Shown here: positions 1 through 5,967 of the stretch, one piece after another | How positions within the stretch are numbered: the stretch's first letter is position 1 | Layout: each line of letters begins with the position of its first letter | Assembly (NCBI GenBank): GCA_023427575.1 | Contig: JAEZAY010000135.1 | Location: forward strand, 1-7,999 | Direction: 5' to 3' | Length of the DNA: 7,999 nucleotides | DNA from: Bacteroidota bacterium | GTDB lineage: Bacteria; Bacteroidota; Bacteroidia; Chitinophagales; Chitinophagaceae | Made by a program: the position numbers and the translations under genes | Notes under the pieces: model-generated | Database searches by the model: none | Seen by the model: the letters and a program-made list of their open reading frames with translations, nothing else | What the model was told of the DNA's origin: nothing

Positions 1-98
1 ACTTCAAGCAGGCCCTTTTCCCGGGCTCTTTTCATAATGGAATGTGAAAAAGGACTTTCAAAAAGCATTGGAACTACCGTGATAATATCAACTCGCAT
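1..98 (-). CDS. trmD: tRNA (guanine-N1)-methyltransferase TrmD, 5' part only
   Basis: The minus strand from the ATG at 98 encodes 32 codons before the window edge. It begins MRVDIITVVPMLFESPF and continues SHSIMKRAREKGLLE. This is the characteristic N-terminus of TrmD, the SPOUT-family enzyme that uses S-adenosylmethionine to methylate N1 of G37 in tRNAs and so prevents +1 frameshifting. Only the first strand, helix and loop are visible; the knotted SAM site and the C-terminal domain lie outside the window. The start is chosen because family members begin M-R-[IV]-D-I-[IL]; the frame stays open upstream for some distance but contains no ATG there. No Shine-Dalgarno sequence is seen. A near-match to the -7 element (GATCTTTG on the minus strand, 103-110) lies just before the start. 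The function is inferred from the N-terminus alone, but the match is distinctive. Confidence 0.85.
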   Translation of the reverse strand, partial: MRVDIITVVPMLFESPFSHSIMKRAREKGLLE

Positions 99-136
99 GG
101 CGCAAAGATCGGTTGAAATGCGAATTAATTCGTTTA

Positions 137-331
137 TCAGGGTTTTGGGGCCGAAGCATTTTGCCGGTAGGCATTATTCTCTGCAGGATGCATATTCATC
201 TTGCGGGTTTTGATGGCCGGAACAGGGCTAACCGAAACAGGGGCGGCCGCGGGCAATAATAAAGACCTGATGGTTAAAAAACGGAAGGAGGGCAGAGCTT
301 CCCAGATTTGTTTCAGATATCCTGGTTTCAT
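137..331 (-). CDS. Possible small protein of 64 residues, unknown function
   Basis: I do not recognise this ORF. It starts MKPGYLKQIWEALPSF, has a short hydrophobic stretch with many Ala, Pro, Val and Ser (about residues 17-38), then a basic and polar tail ending in ASAPKP. A purine-rich AAGGAAA lies about 3-4 bases upstream of the ATG on the minus strand, a better ribosome-binding candidate than most genes here have. Its direction matches hslR upstream and trmD downstream, and its stop is 38 bp before the trmD start. The N-terminus could pass for a weak signal or membrane sequence, but no clear cleavage site or complete transmembrane helix is visible. It may instead be a chance ORF or the remnant of a longer gene. 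It is listed because of the ribosome-binding site and position, not because of any family match. Confidence 0.35.
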   Translation of the reverse strand: MKPGYLKQIWEALPSFRFLTIRSLLLPAAAPVSVSPVPAIKTRKMNMHPAENNAYRQNASAPKP

Positions 332-374
332 TTGTTTCCTTATTGTTATTTACTGACCAGACTAAATTAGTAAG

Positions 375-389
375 GATTTCAGTGAAATC
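375..389. repeat. Short perfect inverted repeat (6-bp arms, 3-nt loop)
   Basis: GATTTC-AGT-GAAATC forms a perfect dyad in the 149-bp gap between hslR and the 64-residue ORF. On the minus strand it lies about 90 nt downstream of the hslR stop. No U-tract follows, so an intrinsic terminator is doubtful. It could be a small operator or a chance palindrome. The rest of this gap is AT-rich, including a T8 run on the minus strand directly after the hslR stop, with no other clear feature. Confidence 0.25.
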
Positions 390-480
390 TTAGCAAAGAA
401 CCTTGTGGAAAGGGTATTTATATTGAAATTAAGGGAAACTCTTTATTCAAAAGATGTAATTGTTTTTAGTAAAAAAATCG

Positions 481-864
481 CTAGCCTGTAAAATCCTCCA
501 GATCGCGGCGCTGCTTTTTGGTGGGCCGCCCGATCTTGCTTTGCCTCTTACCGGTGTGGAAGGAGGAGCTTTGAAATTTGATCCGGTCCTGCTCTTCTTC
601 CGGGGTAATATCAAGATAAAATTTAAGCGATTCCGTATACTGCACCCTGTTATGAAGCAGGCCCGTCACTTTAATAACCCATTTTTTAGCCTCCGTTTTT
701 ACTTCATACTCATCGCCCAAATGCACCTGTTTGGATGCCTTGACCGAACTGCCATTCATTTTTACCTTCCCGGTATCGCAGGCTGCCGAGGCCAGGGTCC
801 TGGTTTTAAACAGGCGGATTGACCAAAGGTATTTGTCGATGCGTAATTTCTGATTTTCTGTCAT
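481..864 (-). CDS. hslR: Hsp15-like S4-domain RNA-binding protein
   Basis: This 127-residue protein opens with an S4 RNA-binding domain (about residues 6-66): LRIDKYLWSIRLFKTRTLA, then the KVKMNGSSVKASKQVHLGDEY turn typical of S4 folds. It ends in a strongly basic tail (about 106-120, containing KRQSK and GRPTKKQRR). Length and architecture match Hsp15 (HslR, about 130 aa). In E. coli that protein binds free 50S subunits still carrying a nascent peptidyl-tRNA and helps recycle stalled ribosomes. The tail would contact rRNA. A GTG at 867 in frame would add one residue; the ATG at 864 is preferred because it fits the family N-terminus. An AAAGG lies only 2 nt before this ATG, too close for an ideal Shine-Dalgarno sequence. 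A perfect -7 box sits at 872-879. The domain is clear; the exact cellular role in this phylum is inferred. Confidence 0.88.
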   Translation of the reverse strand: MTENQKLRIDKYLWSIRLFKTRTLASAACDTGKVKMNGSSVKASKQVHLGDEYEVKTEAKKWVIKVTGLLHNRVQYTESLKFYLDITPEEEQDRIKFQSSSFHTGKRQSKIGRPTKKQRRDLEDFTG

Positions 865-871
865 CACCTTT

Positions 872-879
872 CAAATTTA
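872..879 (-). promoter_or_regulatory. Candidate -7 promoter box for hslR
   Basis: The minus strand reads TAAATTTG, a perfect match to the Bacteroidota -7 consensus TAnnTTTG. It ends only 7 nt before the ATG at 864, so transcription would begin at or just before the start codon. No TTG or TTTG (-33) is seen at the usual 19-21 nt spacing; that region is occupied by the terminator stem of the upstream gene. The call rests on the -7 match and its placement. Confidence 0.35.
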
Positions 880-880
880 C

Positions 881-914
881 AAAACCTGCAAGGGTTTTAT
901 TCCTTACAGGTTTT
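881..914 (-). terminator. Hairpin terminator after the M20 dipeptidase gene
   Basis: The arms 881-893 and 902-914 form a 13-bp stem around an 8-nt loop. In minus-strand RNA, AAAACCUGUAAGG pairs with CCUUGCAGGUUUU, 12 Watson-Crick pairs plus one G-U. In plus-strand RNA the same position would be a C-A mismatch, which supports minus-strand function. It begins 42 nt downstream of the dipeptidase stop codon and ends in UUUU. The U-run is part of the stem, so the tail is short and termination strength is uncertain. Confidence 0.6.
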
Positions 915-956
915 GATTCAATTTTTAGAATTATTTACCAACTTCCGGGGTCCTCA

Positions 957-2321
957 TCAGGCTTCCGCGAAATAAAGATGGAAATAGGGAATGGTTTCAA
1001 TGCCCTTGTAAAAGTTTTCAATGTTAAACTTTTCATTGGGCGAATGCAGGCTGTCACTGTCTAATCCAAAACCCATAAACACGATCCGGGTACCCAGCTC
1101 TTTTTCGAATAAAGCGCAGATGGGAATGCTGCCACCGCCGCGTACCGGAATGGGCTCTTTGCCAAATGTAGCCTGGATGGCTTTTGATGCGGCCTGATAT
1201 GCTTTTGAATCGATCGGGGTCATATATGGTTCGCCGCCATGATGTTCTTCCACTTTTACTGTAACCCCTGCCGGTGCAATGCTGCGAAAATATTCAAGCA
1301 GTTTTTGGGTGATTTTTTCGGAAGACTGATTTGGTACCAGCCGGGTTGAGATCTTCGCGTATGCTTTGGAGGGAAGAACTGTTTTCGCTCCCTCGCCGGT
1401 ATAACCGCCCCAGATTCCATTCAGTTCCAGCGTGGGCCTGATTCCCGTCCTTTCATTGGTTGTAAACCCTTTTTCACCCCAGGTTTCCGGAATATTTAAA
1501 TCCAGGCGATAATCCGCCTCATTGAATGGCGCTTTTGCCATCAGCTTTCGTTCTTCTTCCGTAGCTTCAATTACATCATCATAAAATCCCGGAATGGTTA
1601 TCCGGTTATTCTCATCATGGCAGGAAGCTATCATCTTTGCCAGCATGGTAATTGGATTGGCAACGGCACCGCCATAGGTTCCGCTGTGCAGATCGCGGTT
1701 TGGACCGGTTACTTCTACCTCAATGTAGGAAAGTCCGCGAACGCCGATATCTATGGATGGGTTTTCAAGACTGATCATTGACGTATCACTGATCAGAATT
1801 ACATCTGCCTTTAGCAGATCTTTATGTGCTGTTACAAATTTGGCCAGATTGGGCGAGCCGACTTCTTCCTCTCCTTCAATAATAAATTTGATATTGGTAA
1901 CCAGCGAATTTGTTTTGACCATGGTTTCAAGTGCCTTCACATGCATGTAAAACTGCCCTTTATCATCACAGGCGCCGCGCGCATAAATCTTACCATCAAC
2001 AATTGTTGGCTCAAAGGGGCCGCTTTTCCAAAGCTCCAGCGGATCGGCTGGCTGAACATCATAATGGCCATATACCAGTACGGTTGGCTTTGAAGGATCT
2101 ACCATTTTTTCGCCATAAACAATGGGATGGCCTTCGGTTTGAAAGATTTCCACTTTATCGGCACCCGCTTCCAGCAGCCGGGCTTTAACTTCTTCCGCAC
2201 AGCGCACCATGTCTGCTTTGTTTTCAGAACGGGCACTTACTGATGGAATTCGCAGTAAACTTAAAAGCTCATCCAAAAAACGGTCTTTATTTTTTTCCTG
2301 GTATTCTTTCCATTCATTCAT
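957..2321 (-). CDS. M20-family metallodipeptidase
   Basis: This 454-residue protein is a cytosolic zinc dipeptidase of the M20 family, in the subgroup of carnosinase-like (CNDP) enzymes. Metal-site motifs are all present by comparison with human CN2: H86 and the general D88 in VYGHYDVQP; the bridging D119 in RGACDDKGQ; the catalytic base E152 and metal ligand E153 in EGEEEVGS; D179 in SDTSM; and H426 in LHSPNEKF. H212 in RDLHSG matches the histidine donated across the dimer from the lid domain (about residues 195-355). The length matches the family (about 450-480), and no signal peptide is present, so it should act on di- or short peptides in the cytoplasm. The start is ATG without a clear Shine-Dalgarno sequence. 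It lies 69 bp after the CDF transporter gene, so co-transcription is possible, and is followed by a hairpin terminator. Substrate specificity cannot be read from the sequence. Confidence 0.93.
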   Translation of the reverse strand: MNEWKEYQEKNKDRFLDELLSLLRIPSVSARSENKADMVRCAEEVKARLLEAGADKVEIFQTEGHPIVYGEKMVDPSKPTVLVYGHYDVQPADPLELWKSGPFEPTIVDGKIYARGACDDKGQFYMHVKALETMVKTNSLVTNIKFIIEGEEEVGSPNLAKFVTAHKDLLKADVILISDTSMISLENPSIDIGVRGLSYIEVEVTGPNRDLHSGTYGGAVANPITMLAKMIASCHDENNRITIPGFYDDVIEATEEERKLMAKAPFNEADYRLDLNIPETWGEKGFTTNERTGIRPTLELNGIWGGYTGEGAKTVLPSKAYAKISTRLVPNQSSEKITQKLLEYFRSIAPAGVTVKVEEHHGGEPYMTPIDSKAYQAASKAIQATFGKEPIPVRGGGSIPICALFEKELGTRIVFMGFGLDSDSLHSPNEKFNIENFYKGIETIPYFHLYFAEA

Positions 2322-2390
2322 AAATCAATTTTTAAATCACGAAGATACGTTTCAATAGAGATTGGGAATAATTGCGCGCCTGCCCAGGGT

Positions 2391-3422
2391 TCAGCCCTGA
2401 TTTTTTTCATCCGGTAAACGATGCTTCCTGTCGGACAAAAGGTTTTCAAGTGTCCATTCTACCTTTTCCTGAAAAACATGCTGGCGTACAGGGCAATTTT
2501 CTTTATTACAAATGTTGCACTGATAATACAGACATCCGTCTGAATGTACAAAAAACTCGACGGAGTTTCCAAGCTGTTTACGGATAAGACTGGTCAGTTC
2601 GTCAATTTCCGCATGCGCTTCGTTCACGTTAAAGTACCAGGGCACGGTCAGATGGCAATCGATGTGCAGTCGGCCCCCATACTTAATGGCGCGAAGATTA
2701 TGCAGATCTACCCAGTTGTTACGCCGGTTTCCGTTCAGCACTTCAACCACCGAATTCAGCAGGATCAGATCGGCCTCATCCATAATACCTGCAATGGAGC
2801 GGCGAATGATTTTATAACCGGTATAGATCAAAATGAATGCAAAAAGAATCGCCACAGCAGAGTCAAGCCAGACAAGACCGGTAAGATAAATTAACACCAG
2901 GCCAACGATGATTCCGATGGTGGTCCAGGTATCGGATTTGAGGTGCATGCCGCTTGCAATCAGGGCCAGCGAATTGTTCTTTTTACCGTAACGAACCGCT
3001 ATAAATCCCAGCACATAGTTGGCAACCGCCGTTATGGAAATCAGTAAGATCCCAAAATCCAGTTTTTGTACAGGAACAGGATTAATCAAAGTAAATACGG
3101 CTTTGTAAATTACAATGGCTCCTGCCACCGCAATCAAAGTGCCTTCAACCGCTGCCGATAAAAATTCGGCTTTTCCATGGCCATAGGGATGGTTTTCATC
3201 TTTTGGTTTCGCGGCGATATAGATGCTGAAAAAACCGATCAGGCCGGCCGCAATATTAACCGTGCTTTCCAACGCATCGGTAAGAATGGCTACCGATCCG
3301 GTATAGAGATAGGCGACAAGCTTAACAGAAAAAAGAATAACTGCAAAAGCAATTACCCATTTCTGAACCCGTAAATTTTCCCTGCCTGAATCCAAATCAA
3401 TTATAGTTTTGTCAGCATTCAA
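2391..3422 (-). CDS. Cation diffusion facilitator (CDF) metal transporter with Cys-rich C-terminus
   Basis: This 343-residue inner-membrane protein is a CDF antiporter expected to export Zn2+ or a similar divalent metal in exchange for protons. Hydrophobic segments are visible near residues 22-40, 45-70, 88-110, 122-143, 165-182 and 186-204, fitting six helices. Metal-site motifs are D49 in LTDALES (second helix) and H160-x3-D164 in HLKSD (fifth helix); D-x-H-P-Y-G-H-G-K-x-E follows the second helix. The soluble C-terminal domain starts near 215. It ends in an unusual cluster C297-x4-C302-x2-C305-x4-C310 plus H315, which could bind metal. The start is a TTG at 3422: no ATG precedes the N-terminal helix in frame, and an in-frame stop lies seven codons upstream. 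A slightly shorter TTG start (codon 10) is possible. It lies 29 bp after the LptF/LptG gene, suggesting one transcript. The metal preference is not determined. Confidence 0.92.
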   Translation of the reverse strand: MNADKTIIDLDSGRENLRVQKWVIAFAVILFSVKLVAYLYTGSVAILTDALESTVNIAAGLIGFFSIYIAAKPKDENHPYGHGKAEFLSAAVEGTLIAVAGAIVIYKAVFTLINPVPVQKLDFGILLISITAVANYVLGFIAVRYGKKNNSLALIASGMHLKSDTWTTIGIIVGLVLIYLTGLVWLDSAVAILFAFILIYTGYKIIRRSIAGIMDEADLILLNSVVEVLNGNRRNNWVDLHNLRAIKYGGRLHIDCHLTVPWYFNVNEAHAEIDELTSLIRKQLGNSVEFFVHSDGCLYYQCNICNKENCPVRQHVFQEKVEWTLENLLSDRKHRLPDEKNQG

Positions 3423-3451
3423 AATAAGAAGGCAGCCCTCGGATCAGGGAC

Positions 3452-4945
3452 TTATACATTCATATCCAGATCGGTTACTTCGGATTTGGCAACCGGCTCC
3501 GGCTTTGCTTTTTCCTTTATAATTTCGGCTTTTACCAGTCGCAGTTTAACCGCGCGATAAGAACGGAAATAAAATTCCTTGTTAAAGAGTTGCGAATCAT
3601 GCATGGCCTTGTATATGAGAAAAAGACCGATAGGGACAAGGATCATGGTGGCCAGCCACATTCCGGCCACGGGCTGCAGTACGTCTTCGCGAACGAATTT
3701 TTTACCAAAATTATTCAGCAGGAAAAAGATAACGAAAAAGATGACCGCAAAAACAACCGGGGTTCCGATTCCGCCTTTACGCACAATAGAGCCCAGGGGT
3801 GCGCCAATGAGGAAAAGTACAAGTACGGCTATAGACATGGTGTATTTCTGATGCCATTCGATCAGGTGTAACCGAAGTTCTTTCCGTTGGTTTTCATAAT
3901 CGGAAGAAGCGATTTCCAGCGAGGTGCGCAGCGAATTGGAATAGGAGATCGACTGATCCATTACGTTTCGGCGGGCACTGTCGGGAATTATTTCGTCGAA
4001 GGTTTTTATTTTAGCGGGCGGAATTTTAACATGCTGCCAGCCACTGTCGAGATATTTTACAAAGTCGAGGTAGATCTGCATTTCATTTTTAGTGCGCTGT
4101 TCATAGGATTGCTGTTTCTTTTCGAGCGAATCAATCACTATGGAAAGCTGCCTTACGCTCAGCATTTCATAGCGGTCCTTGTATGTGCTGTCGGCCGTCA
4201 GGTTCAGTTGGAGCGAACTAAGGTCAAGCACTTTTTTATATTCCTTAAAACCCAGCCGGAAAAATTCTGAATCGGTGCTGGCTCTTTTACCTCTTTCTTC
4301 ATAGCGCCATCCGTCGCGAAGGGTAAATTCCAGAAACCTTTTATCGTCTGAAATCCGCATGATACCTCTTTCTGCTGCAATGATATTATCCTGAAGCCCG
4401 GCCGACGTTTCATAAATGATTACATCGATCAGAGTGGAATCGTCTTTCAGTTTCTGGCCTACTTTAATGGCATAACCCGGTATGGTGGTATAAAAAACTC
4501 CTTCTTTCAGATCGAAAGCCGGTTTTTTATTAACGATATCTGTATGCAGGGTTCGCATCTTCAGATTCGCGACTGGTATAACATGGTTATTAAACAGGAA
4601 TGCAAGGGCGGATAGAAGAATTGAAGTGATCAACAGCGGACGCATAAATCGCAGGAGTCCGATCCCCGCTGATTTGATCGCTACCAGTTCAAATGTTTCG
4701 CCCAGGTTGCCAAAGGTCATAATGGAAGAAAGCAGGATTGCCAGAGGAAGCGCCAGCGGCACAAGGGTGGCGCTGAGGTAAGTGATAAGCCGGATTACAA
4801 TGGGGCCGTCAATTCCTTTCCCTACAAAATCGTCGATCCATAACCAGAAAAACTGAAGGATCAGCACAAAAAGCGTGATGAAAAAAGTAGCTATGAAAGG
4901 TCCTATAAAGGATCGCAGTATCAGTATATCCAGCTTTTTAATCAC
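3452..4945 (-). CDS. LptF/LptG (YjgP/YjgQ) family LPS-export permease
   Basis: This 497-residue membrane protein belongs to the LptF/LptG family. These permeases form the transmembrane core of the LptB2FG ABC exporter, which extracts LPS from the inner membrane and passes it to LptC/LptA. It opens with KKLDILILRSFIGPF and three helices (about 14-36, 53-76, 102-119), the second containing the typical VPLALPLAILLSS. The periplasmic beta-jellyroll region follows (about 125-255). Three C-terminal helices lie near 369-387, 394-411 and 427-446. The periplasmic part spans about 250 residues, versus roughly 155-170 in E. coli LptF/LptG; the extra part (about 260-365) is charged and looks helical or coiled-coil. 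A basic cytoplasmic tail ends the protein. The start is GTG at 4945; an overlapping ATG is out of frame. Whether it is the F or G subunit cannot be decided here, and no ATPase or partner gene is nearby. Confidence 0.92.
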   Translation of the reverse strand: MIKKLDILILRSFIGPFIATFFITLFVLILQFFWLWIDDFVGKGIDGPIVIRLITYLSATLVPLALPLAILLSSIMTFGNLGETFELVAIKSAGIGLLRFMRPLLITSILLSALAFLFNNHVIPVANLKMRTLHTDIVNKKPAFDLKEGVFYTTIPGYAIKVGQKLKDDSTLIDVIIYETSAGLQDNIIAAERGIMRISDDKRFLEFTLRDGWRYEERGKRASTDSEFFRLGFKEYKKVLDLSSLQLNLTADSTYKDRYEMLSVRQLSIVIDSLEKKQQSYEQRTKNEMQIYLDFVKYLDSGWQHVKIPPAKIKTFDEIIPDSARRNVMDQSISYSNSLRTSLEIASSDYENQRKELRLHLIEWHQKYTMSIAVLVLFLIGAPLGSIVRKGGIGTPVVFAVIFFVIFFLLNNFGKKFVREDVLQPVAGMWLATMILVPIGLFLIYKAMHDSQLFNKEFYFRSYRAVKLRLVKAEIIKEKAKPEPVAKSEVTDLDMNV

Positions 4946-4949
4946 ATTC

Positions 4950-4980
4950 TTGAGCTTGATGGTGGTGCTTACTATCTTTA
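4950..4980 (+). promoter_or_regulatory. Candidate promoter of the 201-residue protein gene
   Basis: TTG at 4950-4952 is followed after 20 nt by TATCTTTA at 4973-4980, which matches seven of eight positions of TAnnTTTG. The TTG plus 19-21 nt spacing is the usual Bacteroidota arrangement. The -7 box ends 4 nt before the ATG at 4985, so the transcript would be leaderless or nearly so. Confidence 0.4.
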
Positions 4981-4984
4981 ATGT

Positions 4985-5590
4985 ATGAGCGGGGCAAAAA
5001 TACAGCTTTCAGCAGAGGAATTATTGCTAGTGCAGAATGCGGAAGTTCTTTTAACAAAGAACCGGATTATCGGAAAGGTATATGATCTTTTTGGAGTGCT
5101 GGCCGATCACTACCGGGCAGGGGCGGCCGAAGCCGGCGTTTTCGACGAAGCCGTGCTTAGAAATTCGCCCAAGATTTCAAGAGGTGAAAATTACAAAGGT
5201 TTGCCCTGGGTCATGCTCGACTACCCGCGATATTTCAGTCGCACCGATATTTGTGGAATCCGAACCATGTTCTGGTGGGGAAACGGGTTTAGCATTACCC
5301 TTCATTTGAAAGGATACTATCAGCAGTTTTATGCCGGCCTTTTAGCGAGCCGGCTGGATCAATGGAAAGAGCATTTTCTGATCAGCGTGGGAACGGAAGA
5401 ATGGCAGCATGATGCTGCCGGAGAAAACCTGATTCCCCTCTCAGACCTGAGCCGCGAAATGGTGCAGGATAAGTTTATAAAGGAACCCTTTATAAAAATC
5501 TATTGCAGAATGTCCTTAAGTGAATGGAATAAGGCGGAACAGCAGCTCAGGGCTATGTTCGATACCATTTTGTCGATATTAAAAGATTAG
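4985..5590 (+). CDS. Uncharacterised 201-residue protein
   Basis: I do not recognise a named domain. The protein is soluble, with no signal peptide or membrane helix. The N-terminal part (about 1-55) looks helical. The centre (about 59-110) is rich in aromatic and glycine residues and looks like the conserved core: SPKISRGENYKGLPWVMLDYP, then FSRTDICGIRTMFWWGNGFSITLHL. The C-terminal part looks helical again (about 150-200). I recall similar hypothetical proteins with the GENYKGLP and FWWGN motifs in other Bacteroidota, but cannot confirm this here. The ATG at 4985 is used; an overlapping ATG at 4981 is in another frame. It is transcribed divergently from the LPS permease across a 39-bp gap and converges on the START-like gene with a 4-bp stop overlap. 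The frame is intact and codon use resembles its neighbours, so it is very probably a real gene. Confidence 0.85.
   Translation: MSGAKIQLSAEELLLVQNAEVLLTKNRIIGKVYDLFGVLADHYRAGAAEAGVFDEAVLRNSPKISRGENYKGLPWVMLDYPRYFSRTDICGIRTMFWWGNGFSITLHLKGYYQQFYAGLLASRLDQWKEHFLISVGTEEWQHDAAGENLIPLSDLSREMVQDKFIKEPFIKIYCRMSLSEWNKAEQQLRAMFDTILSILKD
4995..5002 (-). promoter_or_regulatory. Candidate -7 box for the LPS-permease operon
   Basis: The minus strand reads TATTTTTG, a perfect TAnnTTTG match, inside the first codons of the divergent gene. Initiation about 5-7 nt downstream would leave a leader of roughly 43 nt before the GTG at 4945. No TTG is present at the expected -33 spacing, so the call is tentative. 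It would drive the permease and probably the CDF transporter. Confidence 0.35.
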
Positions 5591-5967
5591 TTTCCGAGGC
5601 GGTGAAAAAGATCCTTAACCTGTGAATCCCATAGCTGGCTCTGATCTTTCACTTCCCCTTTTTCAGCAAAATCCTTTACAACCAGAATGGTCTGATTGGT
5701 TACTTCGGATTTTTCAATTTTGAATTCAAAATATTCTTCTTTGGGAGCATGCATCCAGTGAAAGCGGATATATTTCTCATGTTCTTTTTCGATCACTTCC
5801 GCTTTATCGGTAGATCCATTCCAGGAAAAACTGAAAACATTGTCTCTTTCATCAACTTTATCAGCGAACCATTCTTGCAAACCAGCAGATGTACTCAAAT
5901 ATTCATACAAAATGGCGGGGGAACACCTCACCGGAAATTCTATTGAAAAAAGCTGTTTTTTGCTCAT
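5587..5967 (-). CDS. START-like (SRPBCC/AHSA1-type) domain protein
   Basis: This 126-residue soluble protein is a single START-like domain. It opens with SKKQLFSIEFPVRCSPAILYEYLST, has the AHSA1-type helix and strand GLQEWFADKVD, then FSFSWNG, a central beta-sheet with RFHWMHAPKEEYFEFKIEK and TILVVKDFA, and a long C-terminal helix (about 107-124, SQLWDSQVKDLFHRL). Such helix-grip folds hold hydrophobic ligands or act as co-chaperones; no ligand or partner can be named here. I associate this compact form with Bacteroidota. An AAAGGG lies 3 nt before the ATG on the minus strand and may act as a ribosome-binding site. The gene ends tail-to-tail with the 201-residue protein gene (4-bp overlap) and is divergent from rpoD. 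It is complete, with a normal length. Confidence 0.85.
   Translation of the reverse strand: MSKKQLFSIEFPVRCSPAILYEYLSTSAGLQEWFADKVDERDNVFSFSWNGSTDKAEVIEKEHEKYIRFHWMHAPKEEYFEFKIEKSEVTNQTILVVKDFAEKGEVKDQSQLWDSQVKDLFHRLGN

Noticed and set aside
461..477. TTTTTAGTAAAAA palindrome after hslR as a terminator
   Set aside because: It contains only A-T pairs, so the stem would be unstable; it is probably just AT-rich spacer.
460..822. 120-residue plus-strand ORF
   Set aside because: It lies antisense to the well-supported hslR gene and has no recognisable motif.
1753..2188. Three overlapping plus-strand ORFs of 65-89 residues
   Set aside because: They are antisense to the intact M20 dipeptidase, are rich in unlikely residue combinations and match nothing.
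2385..2399. Hairpin CAGGG-N5-CCCTG at the CDF stop codon as a terminator
   Set aside because: The stem is only 5 bp and no U-tract follows on the minus strand.
2372..3374. Plus-strand ORFs opposite the CDF transporter
   Set aside because: All are shadows of a clear membrane-protein gene on the other strand.
3579..4413. ORFs of 69-127 residues within the LPS permease region on both strands
   Set aside because: They overlap the permease coding frame, which has continuous family features through this stretch.
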